Below are positions 10,266-21,319 of a stretch of DNA of 25,000 nucleotides, piece by piece. Source of the DNA: Mesostigma viride. Taxonomy: Eukaryota > Streptophyta > Mesostigmatophyceae > Mesostigmatales > Mesostigmataceae. Numbering within the stretch: the first letter of the stretch is position 1; every line of letters starts with the position of its first letter. The notes under the pieces were generated by a model, which worked only from the letters and a program-made list of their open reading frames with translations, was not told the DNA's origin and did not search any database. The stretch spans positions 1 to 25,000 of the forward strand of contig RPFO01000797.1 of the NCBI GenBank assembly GCA_009746045.1, in the 5' to 3' direction. The position numbers were made by a program, and so were the translations under genes.

Positions 10266-11375
10266 ATACACCACGCACGCAAGGGACGCCTGCACACACA
10301 CGTACATACACCGCGCACGCAAGGGGCGGCTGCACACACACGTACACACACCATGCACGCAAGGGGCAACTGCACACACACGTACACACACCATGCACGC
10401 TTGGGGCAACTGCACACACACGTACATACACCACGCACGCAAGGGACGCCTGCACACACACGTACATCCACCGCGCACGCAAGGGGCGAGTGCACACACA
10501 CGTACATCCACCGCGCACGCAAGGGGCGAGTGCACACACACGTACATACACCGCGCACGCAAGGAGCGACTGCACTCACATGTACATACACCGCGCACGC
10601 AAGGGGCAACTGCACACACACGTACACACACCATGCACGCAAGGGCCGGCATGCACACACACGTACACACACCATGCACGCAAGGGCCGGCATGCACACA
10701 CCCGTACACACACCATGCACGCAAGGAGCGACTGCACTCACATGTACATACACCATGCACGTACATCCACCGCGCACGCAAGGGCCGGCTGCACGCACAC
10801 TTACACACACACCGCGCACGCAAGGGACGCCTGCACACACTGTCACGTACATCCACCGCGCACGCAAGGGGCAACTGCACACACACGTACACACACCATG
10901 CACGCAAGGGCCGGCATGCACACACACGTACACACACCATGCACGCAAGGGCCGGCATGCACACACCCGTACACACACCATGCACGCAAGGAGCGACTGC
11001 ACACACACGTACATACACCGCGCACGCAAGGGGCGGCTGCACACACACGTACACACACCATGCACGCAAGGGGCAACTGCACACACACGTACACACACCA
11101 TGCACGCTTGGGGCGACGGCACTCACATGTACATACACCACGCACGCAAGGGACGCCTGCACACACACGTACATCCACCGCGCACGCAAGGGGCGAGTGC
11201 ACACACACGTACATCCACCGCGCACGCAAGGGGCCGGCTGCACTCACATGTACATACACCGCGCACGCAAGGGGCAACTGCACACACACGTACACACACC
11301 ATGCACGCTTGGGGCGACGGCACTCACATGTACATACACCGCGCACGCAAGGGACGCCTGCACACACACGTACAT

Positions 11376-12428
11376 ACACCGCGCACGCAAGGGGCGGCTG
11401 CACACACACGTACACACACCATGCACGCAAGGGGCAACTGCACACACACGTACACACACCATGCACGCTTGGGGCAACTGCACACACACGTACATACACC
11501 ACGCACGCAAGGGACGCCTGCACACACACGTACATCCACCGCGCACGCAAGGGGCGAGTGCACACACACGTACATCCACCGCGCACGCAAGGGGCGAGTG
11601 CACACACACGTACATACACCGCGCACGCAAGGAGCGACTGCACTCACATGTACATACACCGCGCACGCAAGGGGCAACTGCACACACACGTACACACACC
11701 ATGCACGCAAGGGCCGGCATGCACACACACGTACACACACCATGCACGCAAGGGCCGGCATGCACACACACGTACATCCACCGCGCACGCAAGGGGCAAC
11801 TGCACACACACGTACACACACCATGCACGCTTGGGGCGACGGCACTCACATGTACATACACCGCGCACGCAAGGGGCGGCTGCACACACACGTACACACA
11901 CCATGCACGCAAGGGCCCGCATGCACACACACGTACATACACCGCGCACGCAAGGGGCGGCTGCACACACACGTACACACACCATGCACGCAAGGGGCGG
12001 CTGCACACACACGTACATCCACCGCGCACGCAAGGGGCGGCTGCACACACACGTACACACACCATGCACGCAAGGGCCGGCTGCACACACACGTACACAC
12101 ACCATGCACGCTTGGGGCGACGGCACTCACATGTACATACACCGCGCACGCAAGGGGCGGCTGCACACACACGTACACACACCATGCACGCAAGGGGCGG
12201 CTGCACACACATGTACATACACCATGCACGCAAGGGGCCGGCTGCACTCACATGTATACATACACCATGCACGCAAGGGGCGGCTGCACACACATGTACA
12301 TACACCATGCACGCAAGGGGCGAGTGCACGCACACTTACACACACACCGCGCACGCAAGGGACGCCTGCACACACACGTACATCCACCATGCACGCAAGG
12401 GCCGGCTGCACACACACGTACACACACC
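11376..12428. repeat. Higher-order repeat block, copy 1 of the 1289 bp-offset duplication
   Basis: The order and identity of monomers match 12665-13717 at a constant offset of 1289 bp. Only a very few base changes were seen, for example GGCACTCAC here against GGCGCTCAC near 13132. The match starts and ends inside monomers. Unequal exchange or segmental duplication inside the array is the likely cause. Confidence 0.85.
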
Positions 12429-12664
12429 GCGCACGCAAGGGGCGAGTGCACACACACGTACATACACCGCGCACGCAAGGGGCGGCTGCACACACACGTA
12501 CACACACCATGCACGCAAGGGGCGGCTGCACACACATGTACATACACCATGCACGCAAGGGGCCGGCTGCACTCACATGTACATACACCATGCACGCAAG
12601 GGGCGGCTGCACACACGTGTAAATACACCGCGCATGCAAGGGGCGGCTGCACACACACGTACAC

Positions 12665-13717
12665 ACACCGCGCACGCAAGGGGCGGCTGCACACACACGT
12701 ACACACACCATGCACGCAAGGGGCAACTGCACACACACGTACACACACCATGCACGCTTGGGGCAACTGCACACACACGTACATACACCACGCACGCAAG
12801 GGACGCCTGCACACACACGTACATCCACCGCGCACGCAAGGGGCGAGTGCACACACACGTACATCCACCGCGCACGCAAGGGGCGAGTGCACACACACGT
12901 ACATACACCGCGCACGCAAGGAGCGACTGCACTCACATGTACATACACCGCGCACGCAAGGGGCAACTGCACACACACGTACACACACCATGCACGCAAG
13001 GGCCGGCATGCACACACACGTACACACACCATGCACGCAAGGGCCGGCATGCACACACACGTACATCCACCGCGCACGCAAGGGGCAACTGCACACACAC
13101 GTACACACACCATGCACGCTTGGGGCGACGGCGCTCACATGTACATACACCGCGCACGCAAGGGGCGGCTGCACACACACGTACACACACCATGCACGCA
13201 AGGGCCCGCATGCACACACACGTACATACACCGCGCACGCAAGGGGCGGCTGCACACACACGTACACACACCATGCACGCAAGGGGCGGCTGCACACACA
13301 CGTACATCCACCGCGCACGCAAGGGGCGGCTGCACACACACGTACACACACCATGCACGCAAGGGCCGGCTGCACACACACGTACACACACCATGCACGC
13401 TTGGGGCGACGGCACTCACATGTACATACACCGCGCACGCAAGGGGCGGCTGCACACACACGTACACACACCATGCACGCAAGGGGCGGCTGCACACACA
13501 TGTACATACACCATGCACGCAAGGGGCCGGCTGCACTCACATGTATACATACACCATGCACGCAAGGGGCGGCTGCACACACATGTACATACACCATGCA
13601 CGCAAGGGGCGAGTGCACGCACACTTACACACACACCGCGCACGCAAGGGACGCCTGCACACACACGTACATCCACCATGCACGCAAGGGCCGGCTGCAC
13701 ACACACGTACACACACC
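12665..13717. repeat. Higher-order repeat block, copy 2 of the 1289 bp-offset duplication
   Basis: Second copy of the 1053 bp block at 11376-12428. Its last part (13135 onward) continues to the left edge of insertion 2 and also matches 18908-19513, with one change noticed (CCCGCATG here, CCGGCATG there). Confidence 0.85.
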
Positions 13718-13740
13718 ATGCACGCTTGGGGCGACGGCAC

Positions 13741-14055
13741 TTTGTGAGCTCACGCTCGTTCTATCTATGACCTGCGGAAGTCTCAAAGGGGGAGGGGAGG
13801 CCGCAGTAGACATTTCTGACTAGGTAGCCAGTACTAGGGGGGGGGGTACGGTGTTGTGGGGGGGGGGTACCGGGGACGGTACTGCGGACCGGGTCCAATT
13901 TGTGTTGTGGACCGGGGGCAGTCCTGTGGACCGGGGACGGCGCGGCGCCACTGGCCTGTTGGTCAGTGGGCTGGCGTCCGTCACCCCACCTACGACTAGG
14001 TAGACGGTGGATACTTAGGGTTGTGGCGGGGCAACAACCACTCCTCTTTGCAGCT
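13741..14055 (+). repeat. Split direct repeat A1 of insertion 2
   Basis: 315 bp, matching A2 at 15205-15519, including the insertion-specific CATTTCTG and ACTGCGG. Three differences from the A copies of insertion 1 (about 1%). Confidence 0.85.
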
Positions 14056-14424
14056 GTGTCGACGGCCCACTGACGGCGTGTGTGCACTGCTATGGCGGTG
14101 CCGAATGTAAATCACAGCTATCGGCCTCCGAATTATCATTCGGGGCCTGGAAAATTTAGGGTTATGACGGCTGCGCGACGGGGGTCGGCAGCACCCCAAG
14201 AAACTGCCATTCGAAGTGCGGGCGGTAGCTGCCAGTGCCAGATTGTTTTATTTTTGCCCGCCGGCGTTGTACTCGCCACCCCGAGCTCGCGGGAGGGGTC
14301 TGGATAGACGCGGGAGTGACTCTTGATCGGACAGCTATGGCGGGGCAATAGTGGTGCTCGGGTGGTAACAGCTACAGGCGGAGGGGAATTACGTCCCAGG
14401 CAAGTTTCGTTGTGGATCACGTGC

Positions 14425-14515
14425 GCTGGGCCTGGCTAATGAATATCGTCAAGAATAGTGCATGAGCGCGCTATACGAGCATGGGAAGAAGGGGGAATCG
14501 AGCCCCCAGGCCAGC
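14425..14515. other. Conserved 91 bp block with hairpin, insertion 2
   Basis: Identical to 8934-9024. The GGGGG/CCCCC stem-loop is at 14491-14507 and the minus-strand B-box-like GGCTCGATTCC at 14494-14504. Confidence 0.5.
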
Positions 14516-14680
14516 GCAGGAGCGGGAGGGCTGCAGCCCCAGCGCCAGGGGGGCAGCATCCTAAACGGCCTAACATTTCTTCGTATTAAGTGAGGCGCAG
14601 CGGCCTGCGGCCAGGGCGGAATGGCGGGGTCGTTGCCGCGTAATTTAAGCGGGGACGAGTTGTTGGGACCGGAGGTGCAC

Positions 14681-14781
14681 AGCGGGGAAGGGGAAGGATG
14701 TTAGGGCGGGGCGATAGCGGATCCCAGACGCAGCTGCGTCATTGGGGTGCCGGGGGTGCTATGCCTGTGAAGAAAGGTGTA
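14681..14781. other. Conserved 101 bp block with palindrome, insertion 2
   Basis: Identical to 9192-9292. The palindrome GACGCAGCTGCGTC lies at 14727-14740. Confidence 0.5.
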
Positions 14782-14997
14782 AAAAGAATTGCCGAAGCCT
14801 GCAGGGGTGGCTGCCGAGGGCAGTGCCCACATGGGTGAGAACCCCCCGCAGTGGGGGGTCCCTACGGGGATACTTTTGGCTTCCCCTTGTATTGCCGCCT
14901 GGTTAATGAAGCACTGGTAGCGGCAGGGGACAAGGGGGGCGACGTGAAGTCTGGGCCATACGACAGCTTGCGGCCAAGTGGCCAGGTAGTGGGTGCG

Positions 14998-15204
14998 GGA
15001 TGTTACAAAGCCCAGGTCCTCTTGACTGGCCCAGGTCCTTATGACTGGTATGATGTTTCGGCCCTTGTTGTGTGGCCTAGTTAGCTTAGAAACTGCAGAT
15101 TCTTAGGTTAGCTCATGGCATGGACGTGTGCCTAACACGCATTTGTAATAAATATGTTTCTCTGGCAGCCCCTCACTCCAATGGAACTAAAGCAGCAATT
15201 GGAT
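14998..15204 (+). repeat. Split direct repeat B1 of insertion 2
   Basis: 207 bp, matching B2 at 15547-15753 and abutting A2. Private bases relative to insertion 1 are GCTCATGGCATGG, CACGCATTTG and AAATATG; both B copies of this insertion share them. Confidence 0.85.
15144..15152 (+). terminator. Polyadenylation-like signal TGTAATAAA in B1 (insertion 2)
   Basis: The same overlapping TGTAA/AATAAA motif as in insertion 1. It is unchanged although bases on both sides differ between the insertions. Confidence 0.45.
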
Positions 15205-15519
15205 TTTGTGAGCTCACGCTCGTTCTATCTATGACCTGCGGAAGTCTCAAAGGGGGAGGGGAGGCCGCAGTAGACATTTCTGACTAGGTAGCCAGTACTA
15301 GGGGGGGGGGTACGGTGTTGTGGGGGGGGGGTACCGGGGACGGTACTGCGGACCGGGTCCAATTTGTGTTGTGGACCGGGGGCAGTCCTGTGGACCGGGG
15401 ACGGCGCGGCGCCACTGGCCTGTTGGTCAGTGGGCTGGCGTCCGTCACCCCACCTACGACTAGGTAGACGGTGGATACTTAGGGTTGTGGCGGGGCAACA
15501 ACCACTCCTCTTTGCAGCT
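15205..15519 (+). repeat. Split direct repeat A2 of insertion 2
   Basis: Second A copy, identical by eye to 13741-14055. It follows B1 directly at the TTGGAT/TTTGTG junction. Confidence 0.85.
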
Positions 15520-15546
15520 CCCACCCACCCACCCTTGCTGCCAGAC
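15520..15546 (+). other. 27 bp A2-B2 linker of insertion 2
   Basis: Identical to 10032-10058. It joins A2 to B2 in place of the 942 bp body. Confidence 0.8.
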
Positions 15547-15753
15547 GGATGTTACAAAGCCCAGGTCCTCTTGACTGGCCCAGGTCCTTATGACTGGTAT
15601 GATGTTTCGGCCCTTGTTGTGTGGCCTAGTTAGCTTAGAAACTGCAGATTCTTAGGTTAGCTCATGGCATGGACGTGTGCCTAACACGCATTTGTAATAA
15701 ATATGTTTCTCTGGCAGCCCCTCACTCCAATGGAACTAAAGCAGCAATTGGAT
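15547..15753 (+). repeat. Split direct repeat B2 of insertion 2 (right end)
   Basis: Second B copy, ending AGCAATTGGAT. The satellite resumes at TCACATG. The polyadenylation-like TGTAATAAA is at 15693-15701. Confidence 0.85.
15693..15701 (+). terminator. Polyadenylation-like signal TGTAATAAA in B2 (insertion 2)
   Basis: Fourth copy of the overlapping TGTAA/AATAAA motif, about 50 bp before the right end of the element. Confidence 0.45.
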
Positions 15754-16360
15754 TCACATGTACATACACCGCGCACGCAAGGGGCGGCTGCACACACACG
15801 TACACACACCATGCACGCAAGGGGCGGCTGCACACACATGTACATACACCATGCACGCAAGGGGCCGGCTGCACTCACATGTACATACACCATGCACGCA
15901 AGGGGCGGCTGCACACACGTGTAAATACACCGCGCATGCAAGGGGCGGCTGCACACACACGTACACACACCGCGCACGCAAGGGGCGGCTGCACACACAC
16001 GTACACACACCATGCACGCAAGGGGCAGCTGCACACACATGTACATACACCATGCACGCAAGGGGCCGGCTGCACTCACATGTACATACACCATGCACGT
16101 ACATCCACCGCGCACGCAAGGGCCGGCTGCACGCACACTTACACACACACCGCGCACGCAAGGGACGCCTGCACACACTGTCACGTACATCCACCGCGCA
16201 CGCAAGGGGCAACTGCACACACACGTACACACACCATGCACGCTTGGGGCGACGGCACTCACATGTACATACACCACGCACGCAAGGGACGCCTGCACAC
16301 ACACGTACATCCACCGCGCACGCAAGGAGCGACTGCACTCACATGTACACACACCATGCA
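15754..16360. repeat. Higher-order repeat block, copy 1 of the 3760 bp-offset duplication
   Basis: It matches 19514-20120 at a constant offset of 3760 bp, shown by the TGTAAATACACC monomer (15920/19680) and the truncated monomer (16092/19852). Beyond this, similarity continues to about 16.86 kb with single-monomer losses and gains. This is the pattern expected from unequal exchange. Confidence 0.85.
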
Positions 16361-16424
16361 CGCAAGGGGCAACTGCACACACACGTACACACACCATGCA
16401 CGCAAGGGCCGGCTGCACACACAC

Positions 16425-16432
16425 GTACATAC
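16425..16432. other. Uninterrupted counterpart of the insertion 1 site
   Basis: GTAC/ATAC at 16428/16429 corresponds to the junctions at 8254 and 10266. The left side matches at an offset of 8174 bp (truncated monomer 7918/16092) and the right side at 6163 bp. Further empty sites of the same monomer context occur near 3291, 6140, 7790, 18116 and 20148. Confidence 0.8.
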
Positions 16433-19400
16433 ACCACGCACGCAAGGGACGCCTGCACACACACGTACATACACCGCGCACGCAAGGGGCGGCTGCACAC
16501 ACACGTACACACACCATGCACGCAAGGGGCAACTGCACACACACGTACACACACCATGCACGCTTGGGGCAACTGCACACACACGTACATACACCACGCA
16601 CGCAAGGGACGCCTGCACACACACGTACATCCACCGCGCACGCAAGGGGCGAGTGCACACACACGTACATCCACCGCGCACGCAAGGGGCGAGTGCACAC
16701 ACACGTACATACACCGCGCACGCAAGGGGCAACTGCACACACACGTACACACACCATGCACGCAAGGGCCGGCATGCACACACACGTACACACACCATGC
16801 ACGCAAGGGCCGGCATGCACACACCCGTACACACACCATGCACGCAAGGAGCGACTGCACACACACGTACATACACCGCGCACGCAAGGGGCAAGTGCAC
16901 ACACACGTACACACACCATGCACGCAAGGGGCAACTGCACACACACGTACACACACCATGCACGCTTGGGGCGACGGCACTCACATGTACATACACCACG
17001 CACGCAAGGGACGCCTGCACACACACGTACATCCACCGCGCACGCAAGGGGCGAGTGCACACACACGTACATCCACCGCGCACGCAAGGGGCGAGTGCAC
17101 ACACACGTACATCCACCGCGCACGCAAGGGGCAACTGCACACACACGTACACACACCATGCACGCTTGGGGCGACGGCACTCACATGTACATACACCGCG
17201 CACGCAAGGGGCGGCTGCACACACACGTACACACACCATGCACGCAAGGGCCGGCATGCACACACACGTACATACACCGCGCACGCAAGGGGCGGCTGCA
17301 CACACACGTACACACACCATGCACGCAAGGGGCGGCTGCACACACACGTACATCCACCGCGCACGCAAGGGGCGGCTGCACACACACGTACACACACCAT
17401 GCACGCAAGGGCCGGCTGCACACACACGTACACACACCATGCACGCTTGGGGCGACGGCACTCACATGTACATACACCGCGCACGCAAGGGGCGGCTGCA
17501 CACACACGTACACACACCATGCACGCAAGGGGCGGCTGCACACACATGTACATACACCATGCACGCAAGGGGCCGGCTGCACTCACATGTATACATACAC
17601 CATGCACGCAAGGGGCGGCTGCACACACATGTACATACACCATGCACGCAAGGGGCGAGTGCACGCACACTTACACACACACCGCGCACGCAAGGGACGC
17701 CTGCACACACACGTACATCCACCATGCACGCAAGGGCCGGCTGCACACACACGTACACACACCATGCACGCTTGGGGCGACGGCACTCACATGTACATAC
17801 ACCGCGCACGCAAGGGGCGGCTGCACACACACGTACACACACCATGCACGCAAGGGCGGCTGCACACACATGTACATACACCATGCACGCAAGGGGCCGG
17901 CTGCACTCACATGTACATACACCATGCACGCAAGGGGCGGCTGCACACACGTGTAAATACACCGCGCATGCAAGGGGCGGCTGAACACACACGTACATCC
18001 ACCGCGCACGCAAGGAGCGACTGCACTCACATGTACACACACCATGCACGCAAGGGGCAACTGCACACACACGTACACACACCATGCACGCAAGGGCCGG
18101 CTGCACACACACGTACATACACCACGCACGCAAGGGACGCCTGCACACACACGTACATACACCGCGCACGCAAGGGGCGGCTGCACACACACCTACACAC
18201 ACCATGCACGCAAGGGGCAACTGCACACACACGTACACACACCATGCACGCTTGGGGCAACTGCACACACACGTACATACACCACGCACGCAAGGGACGC
18301 CTGCACACACACGTACATCCACCGCGCACGCAAGGGGCGAGTGCACACACACGTACATCCACCGCGCACGCAAGGGGCGAGTGCACACACACGTACATAC
18401 ACCGCGCACGCAAGGAGCGACTGCACTCACATGTACATACACCGCGCACGCAAGGGGCAACTGCACACACACGTACACACACCATGCACGCAAGGGCCGG
18501 CATGCACACACACGTACACACACCATGCACGCAAGGGCCGGCATGCACACACCCGTACACACACCATGCACGCAAGGAGCGACTGCACACACACGTACAT
18601 ACACCGCGCACGCAAGGGCGGCTGCACACACACGTACACACACCATGCACGCAAGGGGCAACTGCACACACACGTACACACACCATGCACGCTTGGGGCG
18701 ACGGCACTCACATGTACATACACCACGCACGCAAGGGACGCCTGCACACACACGTACATCCACCGCGCACGCAAGGGGCGAGTGCACACACACGTACATC
18801 CACCGCGCACGCAAGGGGCGAGTGCACACACACGTACATCCACCGCGCACGCAAGGGGCAACTGCACACACACGTACACACACCATGCACGCTTGGGGCG
18901 ACGGCACTCACATGTACATACACCGCGCACGCAAGGGGCGGCTGCACACACACGTACACACACCATGCACGCAAGGGCCGGCATGCACACACACGTACAT
19001 ACACCGCGCACGCAAGGGGCGGCTGCACACACACGTACACACACCATGCACGCAAGGGGCGGCTGCACACACACGTACATCCACCGCGCACGCAAGGGGC
19101 GGCTGCACACACACGTACACACACCATGCACGCAAGGGCCGGCTGCACACACACGTACACACACCATGCACGCTTGGGGCGACGGCACTCACATGTACAT
19201 ACACCGCGCACGCAAGGGGCGGCTGCACACACACGTACACACACCATGCACGCAAGGGGCGGCTGCACACACATGTACATACACCATGCACGCAAGGGGC
19301 CGGCTGCACTCACATGTATACATACACCATGCACGCAAGGGGCGGCTGCACACACATGTACATACACCATGCACGCAAGGGGCGAGTGCACGCACACTTA

Positions 19401-19509
19401 CACACACACCGCGCACGCAAGGGACGCCTGCACACACACGTACATCCACCATGCACGCAAGGGCCGGCTGCACACACACGTACACACACCATGCACGCTT
19501 GGGGCGACG

Positions 19510-19517
19510 GCACTCAC
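19510..19517. other. Uninterrupted counterpart of the insertion 2 site
   Basis: GCAC/TCAC at 19513/19514 corresponds to the junctions at 13740 and 15754. A second empty copy is at 17786/17787. Long matching flanks on both sides make the comparison unambiguous. Confidence 0.85.
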
Positions 19518-20120
19518 ATGTACATACACCGCGCACGCAAGGGGCGGCTGCACACACACGTACACACACCATGCACGCAAGGGGCGGCTGCACACACATG
19601 TACATACACCATGCACGCAAGGGGCCGGCTGCACTCACATGTACATACACCATGCACGCAAGGGGCGGCTGCACACACGTGTAAATACACCGCGCATGCA
19701 AGGGGCGGCTGCACACACACGTACACACACCGCGCACGCAAGGGGCGGCTGCACACACACGTACACACACCATGCACGCAAGGGGCGGCTGCACACACAT
19801 GTACATACACCATGCACGCAAGGGGCCGGCTGCACTCACATGTACATACACCATGCACGTACATCCACCGCGCACGCAAGGGCCGGCTGCACGCACACTT
19901 ACACACACACCGCGCACGCAAGGGACGCCTGCACACACTGTCACGTACATCCACCGCGCACGCAAGGGGCAACTGCACACACACGTACACACACCATGCA
20001 CGCTTGGGGCGACGGCACTCACATGTACATACACCACGCACGCAAGGGACGCCTGCACACACACGTACATCCACCGCGCACGCAAGGAGCGACTGCACTC
20101 ACATGTACACACACCATGCA
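19514..20120. repeat. Higher-order repeat block, copy 2 of the 3760 bp-offset duplication
   Basis: Second copy of 15754-16360. Here it is continuous on its left with 18908-19513, the counterpart of 13135-13740. The stretch 18908-20120 is therefore the uninterrupted version of the locus that carries insertion 2. Confidence 0.85.
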
Positions 20121-21319
20121 CGCAAGGGCCGGCTGCACACACACGTACATACACCACGCACGCAAGGGACGCCTGCACACACACGTACATACACCGCGCA
20201 CGCAAGGGGCGGCTGCACACACACGTACACACACCATGCACGCAAGGGGCAACTGCACACACACGTACACACACCATGCACGCTTGGGCAACTGCACACA
20301 CACGTACATACACCACGCACGCTTGGGGCAACTGCACACACACGTACATACACCACGCACGCAAGGGACGCCTGCACACACACGTACATCCACCGCGCAC
20401 GCAAGGGGCGAGTGCACACACACGTACATCCACCGCGCACGCAAGGGGCGAGTGCACACACACGTACATACACCGCGCACGCAAGGAGCGACTGCACTCA
20501 CATGTACATACACCGCGCACGCAAGGGGCAACTGCACACACACGTACACACACCATGCACGCAAGGGCCGGCATGCACACACACGTACACACACCATGCA
20601 CGCAAGGGCCGGCATGCACACACCCGTACACACACCATGCACGCAAGGAGCGACTGCACACACACGTACATACACCGCGCACGCAAGGGGCGGCTGCACA
20701 CACACGTACACACACCATGCACGCAAGGGGCAACTGCACACACACGTACACACACCATGCACGCTTGGGGCGACGGCACTCACATGTACATCCACCGCGC
20801 ACGCAAGGGGCGAGTGCACACACACGTACATCCACCGCGCACGCAAGGGGCCGGCTGCACTCACATGTACATACACCGCGCACGCAAGGGGCAACTGCAC
20901 ACACACGTACACACACCATGCACGCTTGGGGCGACGGCACTCACATGTACATACACCGCGCACGCAAGGGGCGGCTGCACACACACGTACACACACCGCG
21001 CACGCAAGGGGCCGGCTGCACTCACATGTACATACACCGCGCACGCAAGGGGCAACTGCACACACACGTACACACACCATGCACGCTTGGGGCGACGGCA
21101 CTCACATGTACATACACCGCGCACGCAAGGGGCGGCTGCACACACACGTACACACACCATGCACGCAAGGGCCGGCATGCACACACACGTACATACACCG
21201 CGCACGCCAGGGGCGGCTGCACCCACACGTACACACACCATGCACGCAAGGGGCGGCTGCACACACACGTACATCCACCGCGCACGCAAGGGGCGGCTGC
21301 ACACACACGTACACACACC

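Larger units (their letters stand above)
10266..13740. repeat. Satellite array, segment 2
   Basis: It continues the same satellite in the phase left at 8254 and is unbroken up to insertion 2. Monomers are clean, with few indels. It contains one truncated-monomer marker (10754), one TGTAAATACACC-type monomer (12618), two ATGTATACATACACC monomers (near 12251 and 13540) and a 1053 bp internal duplication. No gene is seen. Confidence 0.98.
14056..14997 (+). other. Internal region of insertion 2, no supported coding capacity
   Basis: This 942 bp body aligns end to end with 8570-9509 with roughly 60 differences, including several small indels. Examples are GTTTTATTTAAGG there against GGAAAATTTAGGG here, and an extra CGCCG-like segment near 14260. 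The indels change reading frames, which argues against a conserved protein. Conserved blocks lie at 14425-14515 and 14681-14781. Confidence 0.7.
13741..15753 (+). mobile_element. Insertion 2: second split-direct-repeat element of the same family
   Basis: This 2013 bp insertion has the same strand and plan as insertion 1: A1 (13741-14055), body (14056-14997), B1 (14998-15204), A2 (15205-15519), linker (15520-15546), B2 (15547-15753). It sits inside a monomer between GCGACGGCAC and TCACATGTACATAC. The uninterrupted form of this site occurs at 13-bp-exact junctions 17786/17787 and 19513/19514, so no target bases are duplicated or lost. It lies at a different monomer position from insertion 1 and has its own private base changes shared by both of its A and both of its B copies. 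The two are therefore separate insertions and not one insertion amplified with the array. No transposition protein is encoded. Confidence 0.7.

Noticed and set aside
10181-13823. Long forward frames starting in or just after insertion 1
   Set aside because: They read from the B2 repeat into the satellite. Same stop-free artefact.
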